Source of the DNA: Ophiodon elongatus | Lineage: Eukaryota > Chordata > Actinopteri > Perciformes > Hexagrammidae | DNA: 64,000 nucleotides | Direction: 5' to 3' | NCBI GenBank assembly: GCA_016806645.1 | Contig: JACSYO010002134.1 | Location: 686,501 to 750,500, forward strand | Program-made: the position numbers and the translations under genes | Notes under the pieces: model-generated | What the model saw: the letters and a program-made list of their open reading frames with translations, nothing else | The model's database searches: none | Told to the model about the DNA's origin: nothing | Part shown: piece after piece, positions 12,304 through 24,394 of the stretch | How positions within the stretch are numbered: position 1 is the first letter of the stretch | Layout: every line of letters starts with the position of its first letter

Positions 12304-13069
12304 TAAGGTAGTAAATGTGGCAAGGAGGCGTGCACTACACAGGGTTTAAATACACTGGGAATAGGGGCTGAAGAGACACAGGTGAAACTAATTAGGGGCA
12401 GGACAGACAATAGACACTGGCAGAAAACATGATGATGATGGAGATATTCTCCTACATAATCAGGACTTTGATTTGATCATTTCTTTCTGATAGTTTCTGA
12501 AGTTAAAATCCAGTAATTTTAACCCATTTGGAATGAAGTATATTCCAATGTGATACTGCTATTTTTTACTGTAGGAAAACATGAATACTTCTTCCATCAC
12601 TGCACACGTAAAAGTGAGGTTTTGCATGCTTTCCCACAACATTGGATAACGGTAAAAAAAAAGAGGAAAAAAAAGGGTTTATTATGATCAAGTAAAGAAA
12701 ATACTATAATTGTGGAGTGTGTCAATCAGTAACATCAGTAATGTAGATGTGAATGCGTGAGCATGATGAAGTGTGGGGTGTTGTCAGCGGAAACCAAGAA
12801 AGACCAAACCAAGTCATGAGCCGGAGAAAGAGAGAGCAGAGCAATCCTTCCCCAAACTCCAGGATTAGAGGTGCTCGGCATCCCGTAATTGGCCACACCC
12901 ACGTTCCTGTGGCACATTCAGGGACACAGGGACAAATAGCTGACTACACCGGCGTTACAGGCAGGGGCCGTCACACTGGTCAAGGTGCACTGGCAGTCAT
13001 ATTACTACTACTTCTATTGTATATGCTGTTAATAAGTTTATGTTGTAAGGTGTTGCAAACACTTTAAGG
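12304..13069. other. Rest of upstream block A plus a unit-specific stretch, no gene
   Basis: The first 300 bases continue the block shared with 58217-58510. From about 12760 to 12975 there is sequence not seen in units B or C. It includes an open stretch of 104 codons at 12753-13067 that has no recognisable domain. From about 12978 the sequence rejoins homology with 31284 and 59127 (ggtcaaggtgca). Confidence 0.5.
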
Positions 13070-13310
13070 CAGGACACGACAAATATATTTGTATAGCAAC
13101 TTTCAACAATGAGGCAACTAGGCAAAGTATTTTACATAAGACATAAAGGACTTGAGACAACATATGAAATAAATATAAGGATTGAAAAGTTTGAAAGAAA
13201 GTAGAATAAGAATGAATAGAGATCAAATAGAACAAACCAGAATAAACCAGAGTAAAATAAAAGACTACAGTGCAGTTACAGTGCAGCACAAGATAAGAAA
13301 GAAATAGTTA
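13070..13310 (-). mobile_element. Old L2-type 3' tail shared by all units
   Basis: The phrases atttgtatagcaactttcaa and attttacataagacataaa are diverged forms of the tail of the L2 copy at 22249 (tttgtatagcacatttcag, gcttcacataaaac). Equivalents lie at 31377-31612 and 59218-59440, so the insertion preceded the unit duplications. Confidence 0.6.
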
Positions 13311-13864
13311 CAAATTTAACTTGCAATGTAAAACAATTGCCAGTTTCACAACATTCCCAATAATGGAAAGCAAGAAGCACAGGCTGGTGAGTGGTGACAT
13401 ATTTAAATGTGAGTAAGGGCCTTCCTTTAGACGTAATGTAAGAATGTTTTATCAAAGGGTACATTGTTCCTGTCATGCCAACGTCACATCACAATGACAT
13501 CACCATTAGTTTTTGCATTAAGCAAATTTTTTCTTAGTCATTTCTCTTTGACTAACTGACACATGACACAAAACAACAAACTAGGCTAACTGCTGTGTAT
13601 TCCTGCTACTTAGTGAGAATTATTTCAGGCCCCTGAATGGTATCATATGATATTGAAATTATTTCCATTGTTGTCCCCGGTGTTTAATATTGTATTCAAT
13701 GTTTGACACTGTGTTAGTAAAGAAGAAAAAACTAGCAAACTGAACAAAACATCAATAAAATATATTTTCAGAAAGCAGAATAGCGTATTAGTAGTAGTAA
13801 TAAGTAGTGAAGACACCAAAAATCTAAGTATCTCCTATCTAAGTAAGCAGTGTCAACATTTTAA

Positions 13865-14091
13865 AAAAGGGTGTGCGAAGGTGTGTTGTTATGTTGCTCT
13901 CCAAATGACAAAAGAGGAGGTGAGAGGCAGAACGTTGTGGAAATGGGATCACACCCAATCCCTAAAATGCTTCCGTATGCATTTGTCATAGATTTATAGA
14001 ACACCTGCACAGTATATTAAGAGTAGCGGTGCCAATAAGGTGTACTATCACTCTCCAGGAAAACTAATCTACAGGATACCATCTGTTAATC
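13865..14091 (+). promoter_or_regulatory. Proximal promoter and 5'UTR of gene A
   Basis: This stretch is strongly conserved with the region before gene B (32825-33037), including aatgggatcaca, acacctg and tagcggtgc. The TATA position carries tatattaa (14013-14020), a weaker box than the tatataaag of gene B at the same place, about 75 bases before the ATG. In unit C the equivalent DNA is deleted. Confidence 0.6.
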
Positions 14092-16731
14092 ATGATGAAG
14101 CTGATCCTTTCTCTGACTCTCATCTGGGCACTCTCCAGCACAGGTAACTCTACTTATTCTAACAATATATTTTAGAAAGTATTTTAAATCTTACTGTTAA
14201 TATCACAAGCAAAATCCAAGATACATTTCATATCCTTTAAAAATATAAATAACGTATAAATAGATCAAAAATCAGGATGAAATTAATCCCCAGAGGGTGA
14301 ATCAGAATATTATATAATTAATAATAATTAATAATAGATAATAATTTCAGAACGAACACAATATATAATAAAACAAATACCAAGAAATAAGACATTTAAG
14401 TTTATGACAAAATTCCATTCAAAATCTGTGTAAATTGTATACATTACAATACATGGCGAGACTTAGCTATGCAAGTATATTGGTACGGAAGTACACTAAA
14501 AGAAGAGAAAATTCTTGTGCAGATTAGACAAGCCCATTTTTGAGACATTTGATTTGACATTTGAGATGTGATCATCATTCATTGACTTTTTTTCTCCCAA
14601 TTGCAGCTCGAGCACTTCAGTGTATGACTTGCACAGATGAGCAGTGTTCAAACACAACACCACTCAGTTGTTCCACAGAGACGATGTGTGTAACAGCTTC
14701 CATTCAAGGTCGGCATTCCTTTATACCATGTACTACTTTTGAGTGAAATAAAGATACTAAGGAGTTATGTGTTCTTTCCGTCAATATTGATGAACTGCAC
14801 TTTTTTTTTCATTTTGTAGCCACTTCATCTGGAACTACAGCACAGCAAATCTTCAAGGCGTGTGCATCGTCCTCCCTGTGTCCAGCCACAGGTTCTCAGA
14901 CATTTTCAGCCAACTTGGGTGTTACGGGTGCAGTTGCATCTGCTAAGTGCTGCAACACAGATAATTGCAACACAGAAACTCTACCATGTAAGTACAGATG
15001 GATAAGTAGCTCATTTAAGATGAGAAAATATCAAATAGATAGGAAAAGAAGTGGTAGAGCAGGGTCATCCTTCAAACAAAGGATCGGAGGTTCGATTCCT
15101 GGCTCAACTAGTCCGTGTCCTTGGGCAAGATACTCAACCCTAAATTGCTCCCGTAGCTATGGCTGCGCTGTGTGAAAGTGAAAGTATGAATGTTAGTTTG
15201 TCCTGATGGGCAGGTGGCACCTTGCATCAGTGTATGAATGGGTGAATGATGACTTGTAGTGTGAAAGCGCTTTGAGTGGTCGGAAGACTAGAAAAAAGCT
15301 ATACAAGTACAGTCCATTTACCATTTCCTTTTGAAACACTAAAAGTATATTTTTTAGAGGTATTACTTATTTTAATCAAGCAATGAATCAGCATATTTAT
15401 TCCTGAAATTAGCTTACTGAAAACAATAGAAGATCTGTAACAATTATTGATTGATTGATTTTTCATCAACAGTGACAAATGGGTCCAGCACTTCTCCAGC
15501 CTTTGGCTGTGCATCTACAAACCTGTGTGCAGCTGCTACAAGCCTGGATAGCCTTCCTTTCATGCAAAGTGTTGGTAGTATCAGCAGTGGACCATCTTGT
15601 TGTGGGACAAGTTTGTGTAACACTGCGATGACAACTGTAGCCACGACAACAACAACAACAACCACCCCAACAACAAATGCAGCCCAAACAACATCAGCCC
15701 AAACAACTGTTTCCCCAACAACACCAATTTCCGCCGCAACAGCTACAGCCCAAACAACAAGTGATTCCCCAACAACAACAACAACAACTGTGGCCCTAAC
15801 CACAGCAATTGCCGCCAAAGAAATTGCAGCCCAAACAACAACAACTGTTGCCCTAACAACAACAATTTCCACCACATCAACTGCAGCCCAAACAACAACA
15901 ACTGTTGCCCCAACGACAACAACTGTGGACCCAACAACAACAAGTGCCGCCAAAACAACAATTGTGGCCCCAACGACAACAATTGCCGCCACAACAACTG
16001 CAGCCCAAACAACTGATTCCCCAACAACTGTGCCCAAAATAACAATTGCCGCCACAACAACTACAACAACTGTTGCCCCAATGACAACAACTGTGGGGCA
16101 AACCACAACAAGTGCCGCCCAAACAACTGATTCCCCAACAACAACAACAACAACTGCCACCGCAACAACTGTTGCCCTAACAACTATAGCCGCCACTACA
16201 AAAAAAACCACAGCCCAAACAACAACTACTGTTGACCCAACCACAACAACTTTTGCCCCAACAACAACTGCTGCCACAACAAATGCAGCCCAAACAACAA
16301 CAACTGTTGTCCCAAAAACAACAACAGCCACCCCAACAACAACTGCAACCTCATTGACTACAACTGTTGCTCCAACAACAACAATTGCCACCACAACAAC
16401 TGCAGCCCAAACAGCAACCACCACCCTTACGACAACAAGCGATGCTCCAGCGACAACAACAATAACCACCACGTCAACAACATCCATGGCAGCCTCGACA
16501 TCAACTTCTGCCCCGACATCAGCAATATCTTCTGCCACGACTACAGCAACTGCTGTCCCGACAACAACTACAACCACATCTGACCCATCAACAACTACAA
16601 CAACCTCCGCTCCAGTACTATCAACCTCCACCTCAACAACCCAATCAACAACAACTACCAGTGACGCCTGCTCCATCAGACTGGGTATGGTCCATCTGCT
16701 GCTAGGACTCCTTATCTTTACCCTCTTGTAG
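14092..16731 (+). CDS. LU-domain threonine-rich mucin-like protein, copy A (526 aa)
   Basis: Four exons join in frame: 14092-14143, 14607-14708, 14820-14987 and 15473-16731, with GT-AG introns, all phase 1. Residues 1-17 are a signal peptide (MMKLILSLTLIWALSST). Residues 21-102 form a complete Ly6/uPAR domain with ten cysteines (23, 26, 31, 39, 45, 66, 72, 95, 96, 101), ending CCNTDNCN. Residues 118-157 are only the second half of another LU domain (C120, C126, CC150-151, C156), because the exon encoding the first half, present in gene B, is missing. Residues 161-500 are a Thr-rich array (TTTVAPTTT-like). Residues 504-526 end in a hydrophobic tail (GMVHLLLGLLIFTLL) behind SDAC, consistent with a GPI signal. 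I infer a secreted or GPI-anchored O-glycosylated mucin. Ligand and role are unknown. Five cysteines of the half domain may be unpaired, so function is uncertain. Confidence 0.85.
15051..15326 (+). mobile_element. tRNA-derived SINE in the last intron of gene A
   Basis: The 5' part has tRNA-like promoter boxes (gtggtagagcaggg; ggttcgattcctgg). The body reads gatgggcaggtggcacctt, and the 3' end reads agactagaaaaaagctatac then agtccatttaccattt. Only the 3' part of the same SINE remains at the matching place in genes B (34724-34860) and C (61527-61613). Its 5' edge in gene A abuts the sequence aggaaaagaa, which in gene B lies upstream of exon 4. The missing exon therefore lay between these two points. 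Confidence 0.8.
15628..16665 (+). repeat. Threonine-codon minisatellite of gene A
   Basis: These are imperfect repeats of aca/acg/act triplets with interspersed gtt/gcc/cca, giving TTTVAPTTT, TTAAQTTT and TTDSPTTT units of about 9-12 codons. The array stays in one frame for its whole length in this copy. The codons are drawn from a CAA/ACA/AAC-like background, so other frames and the antisense strand are also largely free of stops. Confidence 0.9.
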
Positions 16732-17845
16732 AATACAGAAAAGCCACAACTTGGGTTTAATGCTCACTGACATCTTCAGTTGGCAGGTACAGAGGCTATG
16801 ATATCCAAATGTAGGGAAAAAGTTATTGAGTCTGGGTGAAGCTTCGTTGGGAGAAATAGGCAGCAATTTAATAGAAACACATACATATATAGACAAGCAC
16901 ATACTACTGTTTTCCCACTATTATCAGGAAAACAATTTGTCACATGTCCTACAAATCATACAAGGGAAAACCCTAAATGCCTTCTGTGGATATTGAATGA
17001 GGTTACTTTGCCAGAGTTGTGATACATAGAATAAAAAAAGAGAGCCCAATCCTGTGTGGCCTATCCAGATTGAATATTGCAATGGTGAAACAAAGTGGTT
17101 CTCAATCTTTTTTAATTTACTGCCCACTTTCGAGAAATAAAATCTGAAGAAAAAAAAACATAACAAAAAAGAAAATTAACTGGGTTGCAAATATGTGTTA
17201 TGCCACTGTCAGCTGTAATGACCAAAATATATATTCTGCTTAGCCTCGCCCACCACTGCCTGCCATTATGAATCCAAATTTAACTCTTAAAATATGACCA
17301 GTTCCAGTAATTTCACTTTTCCCCTCACTGTTGTTCCAAGTATTTCTCCATATTGAATTAAATGTTTCAAAATCTTCTTTAACCCTTTATCAATAAGCAG
17401 CTCAGCACAATTAATCTCACAGCTATATTTATTTTATTATTATTTATTTAAAAAGAAAAAAATAGTTTTATTATGGTGTAATAGGTGGTATAAAAATGGT
17501 GTTCAATAATCTAATATCTCTTTATGTAATTTAGCTATTTATTTGTCAATTATCACATATTGCCCATTTACAGCAAACAATTATATGTATACATATACAT
17601 ATACTTATATCTTACATAAATATTACATTTTGTAATCTCTTGTTTTATCAAATACATATTTGTTGCAATACATTATTGTGATGAGATCTCCTGTGATGTA
17701 TGAGTCAGCAATAGTTCGTGGCTTATCTGTGGTGTTGTTATAAAAAAAGCCAAGAATGATGTGTGAAGTCACTTAAATAAAAAACAGACAGACAGACTGA
17801 CATAGTATACATTATTTATATATTTTCACTATTTGTATTATATGT
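16732..17845 (+). other. 3'UTR of gene A and AT-rich flank
   Basis: Sequence after the stop is closely matched by 40242-41470 after gene B (for example ccacaacttgggtttaatgc), so it is the shared 3' flank. A polyadenylation signal AATAAA lies at 17030-17035. The remainder is AT-rich with no gene. Confidence 0.65.
17030..17035 (+). promoter_or_regulatory. Candidate polyadenylation signal, gene A
   Basis: AATAAA lies about 300 bases after the stop and is conserved at the equivalent place in gene B (40537-40542). Other AATAAA-like hexamers follow, so the actual cleavage site is not fixed. Confidence 0.45.
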
Positions 17846-17936
17846 CTGTCCGTCCAAGGAAAAGGATCCCTCCTCAGTTACTCTTCCTGAGGTTTTTAAC
17901 TGTTTCTTCCATTTATTTCCCTGTTAAAGTTAGAGT
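17846..17936 (+). mobile_element. L2-type 3'UTR scrap
   Basis: The phrases ccaaggaaaaggatccctcc, cctgaggtttttaactgttt and ttccctgttaaagtt match the L2 3'UTR. A shortened equivalent lies after gene B at 41475-41535, so it belongs to the duplicated unit. Confidence 0.6.
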
Positions 17937-17969
17937 GTGTGTGGTACACAACCTAATGATAAATAACGT

Positions 17970-19240
17970 AACATATATGGTTTGAATTTCAATGGCCTAT
18001 TCATAGTTTTCAGTCAAATGACATGCACGGTGACCTGCAGGGGAAAACAATGGGCCAACATGGCGGCTCACACTGGACTCTCAATAGAAACGCAGCACAA
18101 TTCGGTGTTTCAGTCTATCACCTGCAATCAATATACAGCACCCGTATTTCAATCACTAACGTCTGCAAAGTCCCTGCCAGAGCCCCACTTTCTCTTGTGG
18201 AGAATCGCTCACCTTAAACTGCCCCCAGGATGAAAGTGTACAAAAGTACGGAAAGCTACATGCCTTTTTAACTAACTCTAGCTATATGAAGCTATCGCGT
18301 AAGTTCAGTCAGAAGACCATACTCTTGCATGCCTAACCCCGTAATTTATTTCTCATACATCTGCCAATCACTTCTCACGCATGCTCATTCATTATTTACT
18401 TGCTGTCATTTCTCGGGGCTGTCTATCATGGCATCAGCTTTTTAAATCAGTGGGTCTCCTCTATCCAATAAGCGCAACGAAACAATTACATCGTTAGCCT
18501 ATCTTCTTGCTGCTGTCTCGATTAAATATGACTGTCTCTCTACCTTCAGTTCATTCATGTTGCGCTTATCCACCCCTCCAGCTCCCCATCTCAACCCAGT
18601 CTTTGCAGATCCATCAACTCATAATTTTATCAGCCTCATCAGCCACCACCACCTTCAGGTCTGGAGTCCACAAGGGGATTTATCTAGTTGTTGATCAAGG
18701 CAGACGGTCCTCAATTACAATCTCCCTGTAGAGTCCAAGCGCCAAAGACTCTGTCAAGACTTCATCATCATATATCACCTGTTCATAATAAACAATTATC
18801 TTTTCTTTATCCGACTGGTCTCTCCTGATTGAACTAACATTCATCCATAGGTCGTCAGTATTTTAGTCAGCGATGTAAGGCAGAAATAATTTTGGTAGGT
18901 TAACATAATATAAAATGACAAATCAAATCAAAACTTGTTATTCAATGTCAGGTAAACCATTCCTACAGTTTATATGACCCCCCACCGACAACCTGGGTTG
19001 CTGTGGGGAAGGAGGGATTGGAGCGATTTGGCCCCTGCACCTGTGTGGCAGATTTAGGAGATGTGTGCTCACTGCTTTGCAAGCAGCTGTGAACAAACTG
19101 AGTGGCACTGCATGCAGAGATGAAGCATGTGTTTGGAATTAATCTGACATGACAGCCGTAACGACAGTAGGGTATGCACCAGGGAGCCAGATAGCTTTCA
19201 CAAAGGCCCAGAGAAAGAGATCTTCTGACGGCTCGTCGGC
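17970..19240. repeat. Spacer repeat block, copy 1
   Basis: The first part (17970-18120) matches 41575-41720 (gggccaacatggcggctc). The part from about 18120 to 19235 matches 51355-51940 plus 53949-54475, where a Rex1 element interrupts the second copy at the point equivalent to 18684-18710. A third partial copy is at about 25240-25620. No coding sequence is recognised. One stretch near 19147 (gacatgacagccgtaacgac) begins a short open frame in the 54.4-kb copy. Confidence 0.65.
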
Positions 19241-20465
19241 TGCAGGTAACTTCCCTTGGGCCTGTTGCTGTGACGGCTGGTTCAGCTTGTGACGGCGAGA
19301 TGAAGCTTCCTGAAGCATTGAAGCTTTTCATCCAATTGGTTCACTCATGGGCCGAAGCTTCATGGTGCGTCATTTGCTCTACTGCGCCATCAAGTGGACA
19401 ATAAATGTAAAGGCAGAGTGATTATAATGACACCATGTCTTTGGTGTGTGTGAAGCTTTGAATTGAATAAATTAATGAATGATGTTTGTGATGCCAATAC
19501 ATAAATTATGAATGTATTAATATGGTGTCTGACTTTATGATACAATGGCGGGGTCAAGAGGAAAGTGGAACCAAATTGGGGAGAGGGTTGTTATGCGTCT
19601 GTGCTTATGTTACTAGAAACAACAATTTATTCACTTCTATTTAAAGATAACAACTTATACACAGTGTTGGGCTTCAGGCGGTTTCTTTTTTTTTTAGACA
19701 ATTTCCATTGCAAAAAAAATGAAGCTGGAATATATTACAAACAAACGCCCACTTTACACTGGATGAGAGCAGCACACAAAAATATTGACATCAGACTGCT
19801 CAAATAAGATAAAAGCAACCACATAAGTGATGGGGAAGGAAACCATGACGATATGTAGAAAAGTTTTTAATAGAGCATTAAAACACTCATCTTTCACAGC
19901 ATTGTTGGTGTGTACAAAAACACGCCTTAAATCTACACACCGACCACTTGCACAGCAACATGTTTCAAAACAATTTGTCCTGCAAGTGGTCTGCATTTAG
20001 ATTTAAGGCAATATGCTTACTTTCAAGCCTCAATGTTTTTGAAAGATTAGTATTTTAAGAATGTATTAAAAAAAGAATCTGCATATCAACATGGTTTCCC
20101 TCACCGTCCCTCATGTTTCTGACAAAATAGAAATGAATAAAATAGGGCTGCAACTAATGATTGCTTTCACTGACGATTAATCCGTCAATTATTTTCTTGA
20201 TTAACCGATTAGATGATTGGTCTGTTAAATGTCACACATCTGGTAATAATGATGTTACTTTGAGTGCTGCCGAACAGTAGTAATGCTACTGTGATATTAG
20301 CAATGTGCATTGTTGTGATTTTCATTTATTTATTTTTCACTACACATTTAATAATATCAAGCTGGAAATGCAGAGACTGTATGAGGGGGTTATTTAAACA
20401 AAAGAGGGATAACAGAAAAAACTCCAAAGAGTTTTATGTCAACACAGGCCAAACATTCTAGCATA
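19241..20465. other. Spacer without a recognised gene, with a MITE scrap at 20143-20262
   Basis: Sequence is AT-rich with no convincing ORF. At 20143-20262, agggctgcaactaatgattg and gattaaccgattagatgatt are one end of the same old MITE-like repeat seen at 7270. Around 19305-19350, overlapping gaagctt palindromes occur (tgaagcattgaagctttt, gggccgaagcttcatgg), which may be a transposon end that I cannot assign. Confidence 0.45.
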
Positions 20466-20791
20466 TAAACATTCAAGTTTTGTACATAGATTGTGTAATG
20501 AAAACATACTGTTACAAATGTTTAAAAATGTATGTAATAGTAACTAAATAAGTAATAGTGTATATAGTTATATCCTGCTTTACAAACCTAATGTTTTTGC
20601 AGTGCCTAACAACAGGATTGTTTTCAGATAGTAGTTTGAAAGATTATTTAAAGGATGTTTGTTTGTTTCATTCACAGATTTGACATCAAATCAGTTATTT
20701 ATGATTAAAAGTATGAATTAATCATTATAATTTCCATTATTTCATTGATGGTAATAAGAATCCATTATGCACTAACGCACTTTTTTTATGT

Positions 20792-21400
20792 TTAGCCCAA
20801 AGGAAAAACTGAGGGAGCCCAATTTGTCAGTGCACAGCACACATGGACTATTTTATCTAGAGGTGTTGGACTTGTAGGAAGCTCAGCTTCACACATTTTA
20901 ATTGTACTTTGAAGTATGGTGTATCGCTTACTTGCTCGACCTATAACTCTCTCGACATGGATCCGAACTAATACAAGTCCACGCGTGGACTCCAGTTCCA
21001 CTGGAGCCAGTTGCTTTTTTCCTTTCGTAAAAGCTGGGATCTTAATAAGCTCAGCATTGTACAGACCAACCAAATCTGCCACATCAAACCCTCTATCAGC
21101 CAGTACCACATCATTGAGGAGATCTAAAAATCCACTGTGTTCAGTCAAGTGTTTGTCTGATGTTCTGCCACCCCATCCTTTTATTCTCAAAGAAACTGTT
21201 GCTTAGTAGGTCTGTGCTCTTGCTCTTAGTACTACAGGCATTTAGATCAAAATCCTTTCTATCTTTTGCTTGCGTGGTCTGTGTTGTCACACTGTTGTTC
21301 TTCCTCAGTAGGTGGCACTGATGACAGTTCTAGTTTCTCCTCCACCCTTCTGTGCTGCTCATCCCTATCCATGTCTTTCCCTCTTCTTGTTGGCGTGCGT
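20792..21400 (-). pseudogene. PIF/Harbinger-type (DDE_Tnp_4) transposase C-terminal fragment, copy 1
   Basis: The minus strand reads GWGGRTSDKHLTEHSGFL, then VVLADRGFDVADL, then IPAFTKGKKQL and RIHVERVIGR. These are the second catalytic Asp and the Glu region of the DDE_Tnp_4 transposases of PIF/Harbinger-type (ISL2EU-like) elements. The first catalytic Asp and the DNA-binding N-terminus are absent. The upstream acidic stretch is separated from this part by frame change, so it is non-functional. Copy 2 lies at 26452-26980. Confidence 0.8.
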
Positions 21401-21466
21401 GTGTGCGTGTGTGTGTGCGTGTGCGTGTGCGTGTGCGTGTGCGTGTGCGTGTGCGTGTGCGTGTGT
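21395..21466. repeat. (GTGTGC)n microsatellite
   Basis: Alternating gtgtgc/gtgcgt repeats run uninterrupted. The paralogous position, 26973-27077, has a longer version with an internal gtgtatgtgtg variation. Confidence 0.95.
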
Positions 21467-22248
21467 AGACGGATGGAATCCAGTCAGGGGACAACGGGTC
21501 ATCAGATTTGGCACCAATAATGATAGAAGAGAGAATAATGTTAGTTAAATGTGTGATATAATTTCTGCAAACTGGCTAAACCCTCTCTCCCTTAAAACAG
21601 CTGCTGATCGCTCTTCAGACTGAAAATGAACCTTTCCTTTAAAAATAACTTATAACAACCTGATTTCCCAAAATGTTGGGATGCTGTGTAAAAAAAAAAG
21701 AAAAAAAAGAAAAAAGTTCAGTCTGACTCAGGCTCAACGTTATCTCTGTGCTGTATTCTGTTGAGTTAAGGTTGACATCATGTGAAAACTAATTTATTGA
21801 AGTGAAAATAGAGGGAGTTAGCGGTGTCAATTCAACCACAACAGGTGTGGCTAGTGTCGCCAGACAACACTACTGCCAAAAAAACTAGAACAATGCGTTC
21901 AGTATGGTGCAGATCCCCTTCAGGTGTTTCTGCAACAACCACTACTGTCATTTTTGATTGAATGAAACCACAATAGACTGCAAGCCTATCAGAGGCGTTT
22001 TTCACGAGCACGTCTCACGCATGCCACAAATACTCTCATTTGAATTGTCTAGCTGTCAGCACCGACTCTGTGCGGTTCAACTGCAGTTCACTGAGTAAAG
22101 CTTTGAGTTGAGCTTCCTCTAAACATAAGTAGTTAGTTCTGCTGTTTATTTGGTTTCGTACAATGTTTACTCTGTTAGCCAAACACACGGCAGGACTGCT
22201 GGGCCCGTGTACGTTTGCAAATCCCTCTTTTGTTTTTCCCTTTGAAAA

Positions 22249-23733
22249 GAGGCAAGGCAAGGCAAGGCAAGTTTATTTGTATAGCACATTTCAGCATCAA
22301 GGCAATTCAAAGTGCTTCACATAAAACCATTAAGCATCAAAACATAATGCAAAAAACAATTAAGATTAAAAACATTCATTTAAACATTGAAAACAACATT
22401 AAAAACAGTTAGTAAAACATTAAAAAGCTAAAAAATAGAATAAAAGTTGCAGTGCAGTTTAAGAAATAAAATACAGTAGTGAGATGCCGAAATTGATTAA
22501 GATCCTTGAATCTGGTTCAATTAAAGGCAACAGCAAACAGAAGAGTCTTTAATCTGGATTTAAAGGTGTTTAGGGTCTCCGCAGACCTTCAGCTTTCAGG
22601 GACTTTGTTCCAGATATGTGGAGCAGAAAAACTGAACGCTGCATCTCCATGTTTAGTTCTGACTCTTGGAACAGAAAGTAGACCAGTCGCAGATGACCTA
22701 AGGGGTCGGGATGGTTCATAAGGTAGCAGCATATCAGAAATGTATTTAGGCCCTAAACCATTCTGTGCTTTATCAACCAACAGCAGGATTTTAAAGTCAA
22801 TTCTTTGTTGGACAGGAAGCCAGCGCAAAGACCTCAGAACTGAAGTGATGTGATCCACTTTTTTGGTCTTAGTGAGGACTCGAGCTGCAGCGTTCTGAAT
22901 CAGCTGCAGCTTTCTGACTGACTTTTTACAGAGACCTGTAAACATACCATTACAGTAGTCCAGTCTACTGAAGATAAAAGCGTGGACAAGTTTTTCCAAA
23001 TCCTGTTGAGACATAAGTCCTCTAATCCTTTCTATATTCTTCAGGTGATAGTAGGCTGATTTTGTAATTGTCATGATATGGCTGTTCAGGTTGAGGTCTG
23101 AATCCATAACTACACCTAGGTTTCTGGCTTGGTTTGTGGTTTTTAACATCAGTGATTGAAGCTGAGCGCTGACTTTCAATCGTTCATCCTTGCTACCAAA
23201 AACAATTACTTCTGTTTTATCTTTATTTAATTGAAGGACATTCTGGCACATCCAGTTGTTGATTTGTTCAATGCATTTACTCAGCCCTTGTATGGGATTA
23301 TATTCCCCTGGTGATATAGTTATGTAGATTTGTGTGTCGTCTGCATAATTATGATAACACACTTTGTTGTTTTCCATAATCTGAGCCAGTGGAAGCATGT
23401 AGATGTTGAACAGAAGAGGCCCCAGTATTGAACCTTGGGGAACACCACATGTCATCCTAGTCAGCTCTGATGTGTAATTAGCTACAGACACAAAGTATTC
23501 TCGGTCCTTCAAGTAGGATTCAAACCAGTTAAGTGCTGCGCCAGAGAGTCCTACCCAGAGTTTTAGTCTGTCTAGTAGTATATCATGGTCGACCGTGTCA
23601 AATGCAGCACTGAGATCCAGTAATACTAAGACTGAGATTCTGCCACTGTCTGTGTTTAAATTGATGTCGTTGAAAACCAAAACAAGAGCAGTTTCAGTAC
23701 TGTGGTGCTGTCGAAAGCCGGACTGGAAAACAG
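22249..23733 (-). mobile_element. L2-type LINE, 5'-truncated, open RT frame
   Basis: The minus-strand ORF (23680-22589, extending upstream without a Met) reads LLDLSAAFDTVDHDILL, GVPQGSILGPLLF, the catalytic YADDTQIY, LNKDKTEVIVFG and the L2 C-terminal region ending near VPES. A short 3'UTR ends in caaggcaaggcaagt-type sequence at 22249. It differs in sequence and tail from the copy at 9676, so a second L2 subfamily is present. The paralogous segment at 27862-27870 lacks it, so it inserted after the local duplication. Confidence 0.9.
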
Positions 23734-24394
23734 AGAGAGACGCAAAGCACTACAAAACTTGATTCTTGTTGTGTCCAGGGATAAATGAATATTAAACCAC
23801 CAGTAGTAGCTAATCAACTAGCTACTGTTGCTAATATACTTCCAACGGCCCCGGTTTATTTATTTATATTCATTAATTTATTTTCTGCTAATGTTACCCT
23901 GGTATGTGCTTGGATCATAGACTGTAAATAAGAATTTCTCGCTTACGCTCATTCTATTGCCTTGGCTTTTATTTTGACATACTCGCACTTCCGGGTCACC
24001 TGTCGTGCTTTGCGTCTCTCTTCAAAGGAAAAAACAAAAGAAGGATTTGCAAAAAACAAAATCGGCTCGTTTTTTATTTTTGGGATTCAGACGCCAAAAA
24101 TATTACTTTTTCGTTTTCGGTTTGAAAGGGAAAACAAAATAAACTATTTCTGTATTTTCCTTTTTCCGATTAAACAATAAAATAAACTATCAAAATTTAC
24201 AAGGACCCTGTCGCCTAGTAGGATTGGGCGATATGACGACATTTGAAACCGGTCACCGTCAGCGCAGGTGTGTGTGTCTGGGCTTGCAAGCTCTAACTGC
24301 ATGTTGAGGCAGCAGCAAAGCCATATCTGGGTCTGTCAATGGCTGCCTGAGGCCCCACAGGAGTCTGAGCTGATGGAGTTTCTGGTGAACCATT

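Noticed and set aside
15051..15130. tRNA gene suggested by A- and B-box-like sequence
   Set aside because: It continues into a SINE body and tail, and the tRNA fold is incomplete. A tRNA-derived SINE explains it.
15444..16676. Long antisense ORFs over the Thr arrays (410 aa here; 450 aa at 34980-36332; 529 aa at 36305-37894; 748 aa at 37943-40189) reading Val/Ala-rich
   Set aside because: They are the reverse complement of ACA/ACT/GCC triplet repeats, so stop codons are rare by composition. No start context, no domain, and the sense strand has exons, a signal peptide and an anchor tail.
21266..21548. Short Cys/Val ORFs over the GT-rich microsatellites (also 26862-27161)
   Set aside because: Translation of simple repeats plus flank; the real content is an antisense transposase fragment.
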